Positions 50,666 to 58,800 of a stretch of DNA of 64,000 nucleotides are shown here, piece after piece. How positions within the stretch are numbered: the first letter of the stretch is position 1; each line of letters opens with the position of its first letter. The DNA comes from Paenibacillus contaminans. Its GTDB lineage: Bacteria > Bacillota > Bacilli > Paenibacillales > NBRC-103111. The position numbers were made by a program, and so were the translations under genes. Under the pieces are notes generated by a model that saw only the letters and a list, made by a program, of their open reading frames with translations, made no database searches and was not told where the DNA came from. The DNA lies in assembly GCF_003285015.1 (NCBI RefSeq), contig NZ_QMFB01000017.1:124001-188000 (forward strand), written 5' to 3'.

Positions 50666-52645
50666 TTAGAAGTAATAATCGTAAGGCACGCCTATCTCGC
50701 TTAGGACCGGATGGGCGATATAGAGCGTTTTGGCCGCGCTGTCCGCGATCATGCCCACGCAGAAGTTTACGATTCCGGTATCGGGCATTTTCACGATGCT
50801 GGAAGTGATTCTCCAAGCCGTATTGGATCCGTAGCCTTGCGTATTCGCTCCGGTGCCGGTTATGAAAAGCTGCGTATTCATATTTGCCGCGGACTGTTTG
50901 ACGTATAGCCCGAAGTACATATAAACGCCGGCAAGCTCCGGATATTGAGCGAGATCGATGGAAAAGCCCCATTGATCGGGCACGGCCTCACCCGTGAAGG
51001 AATAAACCTCTTTTTGACGGTACTGCTGGGCTGCGCTTCCGAATACGCCGGGTCTGCCGAAATCGCGTATTTTCACGAAGGAGCTCAAAGCCGGGCTGTA
51101 ATTGACGCGCGGAATATGGCGGATCTTGGAAGTATGGAAGCCGGTATTGTCCGATAGCGGGACATTGTCGATCGCTAACGTCTTTAAGTTCAAATACGGC
51201 TTGTAGTTGGATGGCACGTCGTTGTCGCGGATGATAATGCCTTTGGCCATCGCGCCGAGGCCGGTTTTATTCGTCCCTGTCCGCAGCAAGGTGTATTCTC
51301 GAACTGTACCGGAGTGAAGGAATGTATTTTTCCGGATTTCCAGGCCGATTTCTACTGCGTAGCCCGCAACAAAATAATCTTCGCTCCCCACCGAGACGAA
51401 ATTATCCGTGATGGTAACATTTTGCGACGGGTAGCGGTTTTGAATGGCTTGGGGTTCTGTCGCGGATACGTTTCCGTTAAGGATAATCGAGGCTTTCACG
51501 ATCATCGCCGGATTCGTAAACGTCAAGCCCGTTTCGGCGTTGCCTTCGAAATAGCAGCTATAGATGCTCAGGTTAAAGCTACCTTTCTTGACATAAATGC
51601 CGCAAGCGGCGTTTTTCTCGATTGTACAGCCCTGGATTCGCACCTCAAGCCCCTCGTAGGCCATATTGATCCCGATGCCGGCATTTGCGAAAATTTTCGT
51701 GTTCACCACGTTGAGTGCATTCAGTTGACCAGCCGTGAACAATAGGCCGTCGCCGCTGTTGAACGAAAATTCGCAGGAATCGATATCGTTGCACCACCCG
51801 TAGCCGATCCCGAGCGCCGCCGTTTGCGTGCCCTGAATGCAGAGCCTGCGGAAAGCCGTATGCGAAAGCTTCGTGGAGTAGATGCCGTAACGCATCCGCT
51901 TCGGGTCGAGCAGTTGTCCGCTGACGATGCCGAATTCCGCAAATTCGTACCGGTTAGCGACGAGTGTATCGTTGAATTTGAAAATCGCCTCGAGCGGGTT
52001 CGCCTCTGTAAAATCCGGATGAGGTTTGAAAAACGTCGTATAAACGCCGTCTCCCGAAATGCGGATCGGCTTCGCGGCGGAGTCCAGGACAATCGGCGCG
52101 GAGATCAAGTATGTACCGGCGGGCGCGTATACGGCCATGCCCAGTTGCTGCGCAGCTGCTACAGCAGCTTGCACTGCCTGCGTATCGTCCGCGGCATTGT
52201 CCCCTTTGGCGCCGAACCATTTCAAGTTAAGATCCGCCACGGCAGTCCGTTTGTACCTCGCTCCCGCCGACGATACGATCGTCAGCCCGTTGTCGTCCTG
52301 TGTTGCGGTGTCGGCCGGGTCATAGAGGAAAAAGCCTTCCTGGCCGGAGTCTTTGACGTAATACGTACATGCCGGATCAGGTGTCAGCGACGTTCTCATT
52401 TCAGACAGGGTGACCGCTATGACACAAGGGGCTGTGGTGCATGCGTCGTTCCCGTTCCCGTAAACCGCTTCCGTGACGGTTGCTCCTTCTCCAAAGGCGG
52501 TACGCATGGAGCCTCCTCCCAAAATCCCGCCTGCAGCAAGTGCGGCTCCGGCAACCCCAAGGGTAGAGAGCAATTTTCTCCTGCTGATGGACACGTCCGG
52601 TTTCTCGTTACTAAACGATTCGTTTTCGCGGAAATTCTGGCTCAT
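50666..52645 (-). CDS. Tat-exported pectate-lyase-superfamily beta-helix protein (paralogue)
   Basis: This 659-residue protein has its start at 52645 with GGAGGAG seven bases upstream; the frame is open to 52762 without support. The twin-arginine signal SRRKLL has Arg22-Arg23, exactly as in the protein at 14590. A module of about 90 residues (PDPACTYYVKDSGQEGFFLYDP) and the FGAKGDNAADDTQAV motif follow, then a beta-helix with repeated N-I-x-I and asparagine-ladder strands, and a C-terminal sandwich. An extra CTTAPC pair is unique to this copy. It stands alone on the reverse strand. Lyase or hydrolase activity is possible but not shown. Confidence 0.85.
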   Translation of the reverse strand: MSQNFRENESFSNEKPDVSISRRKLLSTLGVAGAALAAGGILGGGSMRTAFGEGATVTEAVYGNGNDACTTAPCVIAVTLSEMRTSLTPDPACTYYVKDSGQEGFFLYDPADTATQDDNGLTIVSSAGARYKRTAVADLNLKWFGAKGDNAADDTQAVQAAVAAAQQLGMAVYAPAGTYLISAPIVLDSAAKPIRISGDGVYTTFFKPHPDFTEANPLEAIFKFNDTLVANRYEFAEFGIVSGQLLDPKRMRYGIYSTKLSHTAFRRLCIQGTQTAALGIGYGWCNDIDSCEFSFNSGDGLLFTAGQLNALNVVNTKIFANAGIGINMAYEGLEVRIQGCTIEKNAACGIYVKKGSFNLSIYSCYFEGNAETGLTFTNPAMIVKASIILNGNVSATEPQAIQNRYPSQNVTITDNFVSVGSEDYFVAGYAVEIGLEIRKNTFLHSGTVREYTLLRTGTNKTGLGAMAKGIIIRDNDVPSNYKPYLNLKTLAIDNVPLSDNTGFHTSKIRHIPRVNYSPALSSFVKIRDFGRPGVFGSAAQQYRQKEVYSFTGEAVPDQWGFSIDLAQYPELAGVYMYFGLYVKQSAANMNTQLFITGTGANTQGYGSNTAWRITSSIVKMPDTGIVNFCVGMIADSAAKTLYIAHPVLSEIGVPYDYYF

Positions 52646-52969
52646 TTTTGATCTCCTCCAGAAAATGGTGTGGTGACGTCTTTTTACGTATCCTGGCTGC
52701 AAGGCAAAGGATGTTTGCAGATCATTGGCGGACGCTGTAACCGGTTTCAATTCGGAGCTCATTTAACTTGACATTGCTAAGCCTCCCCTGCATGTTTGAT
52801 TGACGGTTAAGAGAACCGGTTCGATGTGTATCGTATCATGACCGTTTTGGTGGGCCTATCGCCGATTTTATAAGAGGATATCCAATTTTTTTCTGGAGCG
52901 CTTATAGAGCCCGACAGCAGCTGTTATTCCTCGAATCGGGCGTTTTTGGGTAGGGAAAAACGAAGCGAT

Positions 52970-52998
52970 TTGACACTTTCCGCTTTCAATGATATGGT
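52970..52998 (+). promoter_or_regulatory. Sigma-A-like promoter upstream of cse60
   Basis: TTGACA (52970-52975), 17 bases, then TATGGT (52993-52998). The transcript would begin near 53005, immediately before the hairpin at 53010. Confidence 0.6.
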
Positions 52999-53009
52999 AA
53001 CTGTAAATA

Positions 53010-53052
53010 GGCATTCCGCTTAAATAAAAGCGGGGTGCCTTGCTCTATTTTT
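53010..53052 (+). terminator. Leader hairpin, possible attenuator or short-RNA terminator
   Basis: GGCA-tt-CCGCTT (from 53010) pairs with AAGCGG-gg-TGCC (to 53039), followed after a few bases by CTATTTTT. Since transcription would start just upstream, the product could be a very short RNA or an attenuated leader of cse60. Confidence 0.5.
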
Positions 53053-53170
53053 AATAACTTTTGACATTTAATGTTACATTTAGGGCTGTTACCTGAGGGA
53101 GGGTTGTTTCGTAGTATCGAGTAAGAGTCGGTTAGCTGCAAGACTAAACCATTTCTAGAGGAGAGATTAT

Positions 53171-53368
53171 ATGATCCAGGTGAAAGAGTTTGTCGATACG
53201 GACACTTCCTTTGCGGAGAATAAGGCGAACGAGTTTTTGGCGGGGCTTGGCGAGGATCAGGTGATCAACGTTTGTTACGGCTCCGTCGTGAAAGGAACTC
53301 CGATGAAGACCGAGCATCAAAGAAGCACGATCCTGATCGTTTACCGAACGGGCGAAAAGGGCAAATAG
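53171..53368 (+). CDS. cse60: Sporulation protein Cse60
   Basis: The 65-residue protein matches the small sporulation-specific Cse60 family: an opening MIQVKEFVDTD, the NEFLAGLGEDQVINVCYG core and the ending QRSTILIVYR. Its function in spore formation is unknown; in Bacillus the gene is expressed in the mother cell. GAGGAGAG precedes the ATG. The small membrane protein at 53405 follows closely and may be cotranscribed. Confidence 0.85.
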   Translation: MIQVKEFVDTDTSFAENKANEFLAGLGEDQVINVCYGSVVKGTPMKTEHQRSTILIVYRTGEKGK

Positions 53369-53404
53369 CGGCATGAATATGCGTCACTGAAGGAGGTTGA
53401 GAAC

Positions 53405-53563
53405 ATGAATACGTACAAGTCGCCTCCGGGAGAAGGGAACGGCCATGCTCCGGGCGGTCCGGATAAGTACAGCACGTTTTTCAAAGTGGTGTCGGCATGC
53501 GCCACGGTTTGTGTTGTTGCGCTTGCGATCGGCATTGTTTTCTACGCGATTGTGAACAAGTAG
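53405..53563 (+). CDS. Small single-span membrane protein
   Basis: This 52-residue frame starts with ATG behind a strong GAAGGAGG (spacing 8) and encodes a polar, Gly/Pro-rich N-terminus (KSPPGEGNGHAPGGPDKY) and one transmembrane helix (about 25-50, VVSACATVCVVALAIGIVF). It lies 36 bp after cse60. No known family recognised; the ribosome site and the helix support it as real. Confidence 0.6.
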   Translation: MNTYKSPPGEGNGHAPGGPDKYSTFFKVVSACATVCVVALAIGIVFYAIVNK

Positions 53564-53864
53564 CAGGGTGCAAGAGTTTTTGCGGCCTACGATAGATTTG
53601 GTCATCTGCACGGAGCGGCAAGCTCGGTGTCTCCAGAACAGCCGTAACGGTTCGGAGTGAAAACGGATTTTCCCAATTAGCGGTGTTCAAAAAAAGTCGG
53701 CGTTTCGGCTCCATATGATTTGAACAACCTATATCAGCTTCGTTCAGCGGCTGTCCCTCAGATGAGAGTGGGCGGCCTTTTATTATGCGTTTTCGGCCAT
53801 GCATGAAATTTATCCCTTTGCAAATACTGTAAGCAAAAAAGTATGCAAAGGATGGTCCTAATTC
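53564..53864. other. Gap before the SRAP gene with a possible terminator
   Basis: The only structure seen is GGCTGTCC (about 53751) pairing with GGGCGGCC (to about 53776), with two G-T pairs, followed by TTTTA. It may end the cse60 transcript. No gene is visible. Confidence 0.35.
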
Positions 53865-54476
53865 ATGTGCGAGCGATTTACTCTTGATACCGAAGTGGAC
53901 GAGCTGGTCGAGCAATTTCGGATTGACAAGGTGCTTTCCTACCGGAAGCGGGAGGACATGACGCCGGTTAATACGGTTTTTGCGATTGTTTCCAAGGATC
54001 GCGAACGGCTGCTGGACGAGTTTCGCTGGGGATTGATGCCCTTCTGGGCGTCCGACGCGATTTGCGCGGACGGCGATTCGATCGGCGAGAAGCCGGTCTA
54101 CGACCGGATGATCCGTAAGCAGCGGTGCGTCATTCCTTGCAGCGGATTTTTCGGTAAATCGAAGGAAGCCGAGAGTAAGGCCAAAGTCAGAGAGGAGCCC
54201 TGCTTTACGAAGGAAGAAGGCAAGGCTTTCGGCTTGGCCGGCCTGTATGAAGTATGGGTAAGCCCGTCGGGCGAAGAATTCCGCGCTTGCACCATGCTGA
54301 CCTATCCGGATCGCAGGGATTCGTCGGGCAACCGGATGCCGGTCGTGCTTCGGGAGAGCGATGTGGAAAAATGGCTCGATCCGTCGTTTAACGACAAGGA
54401 TCGCGTGCAATCGCTTATGACTCCGGTTAACCTCGACCAGTTCGTTCCGCAGATGCGCAAGGTACCGGTGCACTAG
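53865..54476 (+). CDS. Divergent SRAP-family protein (YedK/HMCES-like)
   Basis: The 203-residue protein aligns with the SRAP family that crosslinks to abasic DNA sites: it has the invariant Cys2 (MCERF), RWGLMPFWA, RCVIPCSGFF and GLYEVW landmarks. Three other active-site features are lost: the Asn-Ala-Arg segment is replaced by CADGDS (67-72), the Glu of SGFYEW is Gly97, and the His of HDRMP is Gly155. The C-terminus is also about 20 residues shorter than Bacillus YoqW. It may bind DNA without the normal chemistry. The start is ATG; the upstream AAAGGA is moderate. Confidence 0.85.
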   Translation: MCERFTLDTEVDELVEQFRIDKVLSYRKREDMTPVNTVFAIVSKDRERLLDEFRWGLMPFWASDAICADGDSIGEKPVYDRMIRKQRCVIPCSGFFGKSKEAESKAKVREEPCFTKEEGKAFGLAGLYEVWVSPSGEEFRACTMLTYPDRRDSSGNRMPVVLRESDVEKWLDPSFNDKDRVQSLMTPVNLDQFVPQMRKVPVH

Positions 54477-54504
54477 GGACACATATAAGGGAGTGAATAA
54501 AAAG

Positions 54505-54546
54505 GATGTCACCGTTAGCTAAGCTTCCGGCGGCATCTTTTTTTTG
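54505..54546 (+). terminator. Rho-independent terminator after the SRAP gene
   Basis: GATGTCACCG (54505-54514) pairs with CGGCGGCATC (54528-54537) with one mismatch and one G-T pair, followed by nine T's. Confidence 0.8.
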
Positions 54547-54654
54547 AAATCGTCAAAGACGTTTAGCATTTATTGCGGTAGAGGCGCAAATCTGCAATGG
54601 GATAAAGATGTTGGTGTATAATGAAAGGAAATTACCGCCGGGCAAAGGAATGGG

Positions 54655-55500
54655 TTGCATATGGACATGCTCCGTTATTTCATTGTACTGAAGCACGAAA
54701 AAATGCTTCCGCTATACATAGACAGTATCGGATTCCACGAGCAGGAAAACGTCAATTGGCCCAACGGCTACCCGTTCTACCATTGGCTGCAAACGACGGA
54801 GGGGGAAGGCAGATTTCAAGCGGCCGGCCAAAGCTTCCGCATGCCTCCGCATACCGGCGTTCTTTTACCGCCTAACGTACCGCGTCAATATGAGGCGGTT
54901 ACGCCTAAATGGCGTACCGCATGGGTAACGTTCGGCGGATCGCAGGCGCAGGCGCTTCTCGCCTCCTTCGGCTTGGCTTCTCCGTCCGCTTATACGTGGC
55001 AGCCGGGCGCCCCTTTGGATAAATGGATGATACGGATGACACGAATGTTCGCTAACGAGACAACGCCGGGACTGGACGGATCGACCCAGCTGTATCGGTT
55101 TCTCACCTATCTGAAAGCGTTCTCGCAAAATGAAAGCAAATCTTCGCAGTTTACTCATAATACGAAAATGCAGCCGCTGCTCGAATGGCTGAACGATCAT
55201 TACCAGGACTCCTCTATCGGCTTGGAACAAATGGCGAGCCGTATTGCCGTCAGTCCGCAATATATGAACACGTTGTTTCGAACCCTGCATGGTACGAGTC
55301 CGTACGCCTATCTGATTCAGCTCCGTATTTCGAAAGCCAAAAACATGCTCGCTTCCGATCCGCACATAGCGGTGAAGCAAGTGGCCGAAAACGTCGGGTT
55401 TTACGATGCCAGCCACTTTGTCGCAACATTTCGAAAATTGGAAGGGATCACGCCCGAGCAGTTCAAATTGCTGCATCATGGCAGCCCTCCTTTGGCTTAG
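54655..55500 (+). CDS. AraC-family transcriptional regulator
   Basis: This 281-residue soluble regulator has an N-terminal cupin-like sugar-binding domain (about 10-150, with GVLLPPNVPRQYEAV) and a C-terminal AraC helix-turn-helix pair (about 175-275). The start is a TTG (54655) five bases after AAAGGA; the ATG at 54661 is an alternative only two codons later. A TATAAT at 54617-54622 could be the -10. It precedes the SLH/DUF4838 gene by 320 bp and is its likely regulator. Confidence 0.88.
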   Translation: MHMDMLRYFIVLKHEKMLPLYIDSIGFHEQENVNWPNGYPFYHWLQTTEGEGRFQAAGQSFRMPPHTGVLLPPNVPRQYEAVTPKWRTAWVTFGGSQAQALLASFGLASPSAYTWQPGAPLDKWMIRMTRMFANETTPGLDGSTQLYRFLTYLKAFSQNESKSSQFTHNTKMQPLLEWLNDHYQDSSIGLEQMASRIAVSPQYMNTLFRTLHGTSPYAYLIQLRISKAKNMLASDPHIAVKQVAENVGFYDASHFVATFRKLEGITPEQFKLLHHGSPPLA

Positions 55501-55820
55501 GGGCTCGCCCGGTTTCTTTTTTTCCTATTCGGTTTCATTTCACCATATTTCCAATTCCCGCTATCGGATGTAACCTGAACTTGTAGCAGTGAATTCATGA
55601 AGTCTAAGCGACGACTGGCCGACTGACCGGCGTCATGCAGCGAAACGCCGCGCGCCGGGAGCTGCGAGCGGCGCGAAGGCGCTCGATGCGAAAGGATTGC
55701 CGGTATTAACGGGCGAGCGGCTGAAGGAGGAGACGAACGAATGAATCGCTGTTTGCATTAAAGAAAGCGCTTACATTATGCGAAGTAATGCATACGTCAT
55801 GCTTTAGGAGGAGCAAAGCC
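55501..55820 (+). other. Gap before the SLH/DUF4838 gene
   Basis: The gap holds a cre-like site (55760-55777) and a GC-rich stretch. An open frame 55601-55744 without a start codon reads ...ALDAKGLPVLTGERLKEETNE and looks protein-like; it could be a decayed gene tail, but I cannot name it. A GC hairpin CGCGCCG/CGGCGCG lies at 55651-55675. Confidence 0.3.
55760..55777 (+). promoter_or_regulatory. cre-like site before the SLH/DUF4838 gene
   Basis: AAAGAAAGCGCTTACATT fits WWTGNAARCGNWWWCAWW at 17 of 18 positions (T to A at position 3). It overlaps a TTGCAT-N17-TTATGC promoter candidate (55753-55781), so CcpA could block transcription here. Confidence 0.55.
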
Positions 55821-58800
55821 ATGAACAAGAAACGATGGTTGCGGAAGTTTATTTCATTGGCGTTAACAGGATCTCTTCTATTTACATTCCCTGTTTTATC
55901 GCACGGCGAACAGGGGGAAGCCGGGAATGAGGCCGTTCTGCAGGCGGGAGCGCCGAGTGCCGACCTGCCTGGGGAAAAGGTACTTCCGGGCGATGTCACC
56001 GGTCATTGGGCGGAAAAACAGTTGGCCGAGTGGTGGGGTGGCGGACTGCTGACAGGGTATCCGGACGGTAAGGTGAAGCCTGACGAATCGATCTCGCGAG
56101 GCGAATTTATGGCACTCGTCAACCGGTTGTTCGGGTACGGGGAAACGATGCCGCTCGAATTCACCGATGTGAAGCAGGGGGATTGGACCTACGCGGAAGC
56201 GTCCAAAGCTTTACGCGCGGGATATATGGAAGGCTATGGCAATGGCACGATTGGTGCGGATCGGCAGATCAGCCGTCAGGAGGCGGCGGTTATCATAGCC
56301 CGTCTGTTTAAGCCGAATCAGGCGGAAGCTGGCGAAAACGCGGAACCGTTTACCGATGCCGGCCTTATTGCGGAATGGAGCCGAACGGCGGTTGCGGATG
56401 TCGTCGGCAGTCGATGGATGGAGGGCTACGGCGATGGCAGCTTCCGGGCGGATGCTTTCATTTCGCGCGCGGAAGCGATCGTGACGATCGACCGTGCGCT
56501 GAAGTCGGGCGCTCCTCTCGTTTACGATCGGGCAGGTACATACGGACCGGAAACGGGGACTCTGGCGGTTTCCGGCAACGTAGCCGTTCGCGCGCCGGGC
56601 GTTACGCTTCGCAATATGAGCGTTAGCGGAGCGATGCTATTGGATGAAGCGATCGGAGAAGGCGACGTTCGGCTGAAAAATGTGAAAGTCGCAGGTACGA
56701 CCACCGTACGAGGCGGAGGGGAGAACAGCGTTCACTTCGACAACAGCGTTATTTTCAGCTTAGTTGTCGATAAAGCTTCCGGTACCGTTCGGATTGCAGC
56801 CGAAGGCTCGACTGTTGTAGCCTCGGTTATCGTCAAATCTTCCGTCATCCTGGAGCATGCCGGGGAGGAAGGCGGCGGATTCGAAAAGGTGGAGCTGAAC
56901 GAAGCGCTCCCTTCCGGAGCCCGAATCGTTCTGCAAGGAACGATCGGTACGGTGGATGTTTTAGCCGGCGGCATAAAGGCCGAATTGGCAAAAGGAACGG
57001 TAAAGCAGATGAATGTGTCCGCCGGGGCGACAGGCGTCGAACTGAATATCGGCGATACATCGGCCATCCTCTCGCTGATTGCCGACGCCGTCATAAAAGT
57101 GCTCGGCCAAGGAACGATCGAGTCGGCGGCGTTAAGCGGGAAAGCGAAGGACTCGACGTTCGAGAAGCAGCCGAAAAGCAAGTCCGAAGCGGGCTCGCCG
57201 GGCGGTTCATCGTCGCCGAGCCCGACGAGCGGAGGGACGCCGACACCGAGTCCGACGAACGGCGGCACGTCGTCGCCGAGCCCGACGCCGTCCGCCGGTC
57301 CGCTGACGATCGTCGAAAATGGCCAGGCGGATGCGGTCGTGCTGGTCCCCTCCGGCGATAACGGCGAGCTTCGCGGCATCGCAGAAACGCTGGTCGACTA
57401 TGTTCGTAAGTCGACAGGGGCCATTTTGCCGATCATGACGGAAGATGAGCTTGCTGTAAGCGGTTCGGCTGCCGCAGCTGTGAAGCTTTATGTCGGCGCA
57501 GCGGGAACGGACAGCGACCCGGCGTTCGCCGACCGGCTGACAGGCCTGTCCAAGGACGGGTTCGTCATCAGCCCGTACGGCGGCAGCATTACGATTGCCG
57601 GGCCCAGTCCCCTTGGCACAGAGTTCGGCGTGTATGATTTTCTGGAGCGTTACGTCGGCGTGCGGTGGCTGATGCCCGGCGAAGCGGGTGAAGACGTGCC
57701 GGCACTTTCCTCGCTGTCGATACCTTCAACCGTGGTAAGGGAGCAGCCGGCGATGATTTCCCGCGACGTCGTCGGGTTTATGGGTTACCATACGCGAACT
57801 GCGGACGAAACGATCAGCAGCATCCAGCTCGATTGGGCGAAGAAAAACCGCAACAATTCGGCGATTAATTTTCACCATAACTTGTATAGACTGTTTCCGC
57901 CATCCGAATATTTAACGACGCATCCCGAGTTTTTCCCGCATAAAGACGGACAGCCGCGCATTCCGGCTCTGAATATGGGCTGGCAGCCTTGCTTCACCGC
58001 TCCCGGAATCGTCGAAGAGGCGGTAGCGAACATTATCGCGTACTTTGACGAGAACCCCGATAAAATATCGTATTCGCTCGGCGTTATCGACGGAGATGCC
58101 AATGGCGGCGGTTTCTGCGAAACGACCGACAAGATCAATTCGCTCGGCGTGCCCGATATGTCGGACATTTATTACGACTGGGTGAACAAAGTGGCGGAAG
58201 GCGTGCTTCAGGTGTACCCGGATAAATATTTCGGCTTGCTCGCGTATGCCGAGGTTTTCGATCCGCCTTCCTTCAAGCTGAATCCTCGCGTTATTCCGAA
58301 CATTACCGACGAGCGTTTCTCGTGGGCGGATCCGCGGCGGGAGCAGGAAGGCAAGCAGTTGATGGATAAGTGGATGCAATCCGCGGAACAGGTCGCTTGG
58401 TACGACTACATTTGGGGTTCCCCGTATGTGGTACCGCGCATTTTCAATCATCAAATGGCGGACTATTTGCGGTATGCGAAGGAGAAGGGGGTCATCGGTT
58501 ATTTTGCCGAGCTGTACCCGAATTTCGGGGAAGGACCGAAGCCGTGGCTGACGATGAAGCTGCTATGGAATCCGGACCAGGATGAGGAGGCGCTTGCGCA
58601 AGAATGGTACGAACGTGCAGTCGGTGAGGAAGCCGCCGCCGATTTGAAGCAGTATTACGACCATTGGGAGCAGTTTTGGATGACGCGAAGCTTTCAGACG
58701 GATTGGTACTCCACATGGTATAACTCCAACCCGAGATATAACTTTATGCCGTTTAACAGTGCCGCCTATTTGACCGACGTAACGGTGGACGATATCGAAA

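Larger units (their letters stand above)
52646..53170. other. Gap between divergent genes
   Basis: The left half (to about 52960) is leader for the reverse-strand gene and shows no clear gene. The right half holds the TTGACA/TATGGT promoter (52970-52998) and hairpin (53010-53040) of the cse60 side. Confidence 0.5.

Noticed and set aside
55601-55744. Start-less frame ending GLPVLTGERLKEETNE
   Set aside because: Protein-like but without a start codon or recognisable family; noted only as a possible gene remnant.
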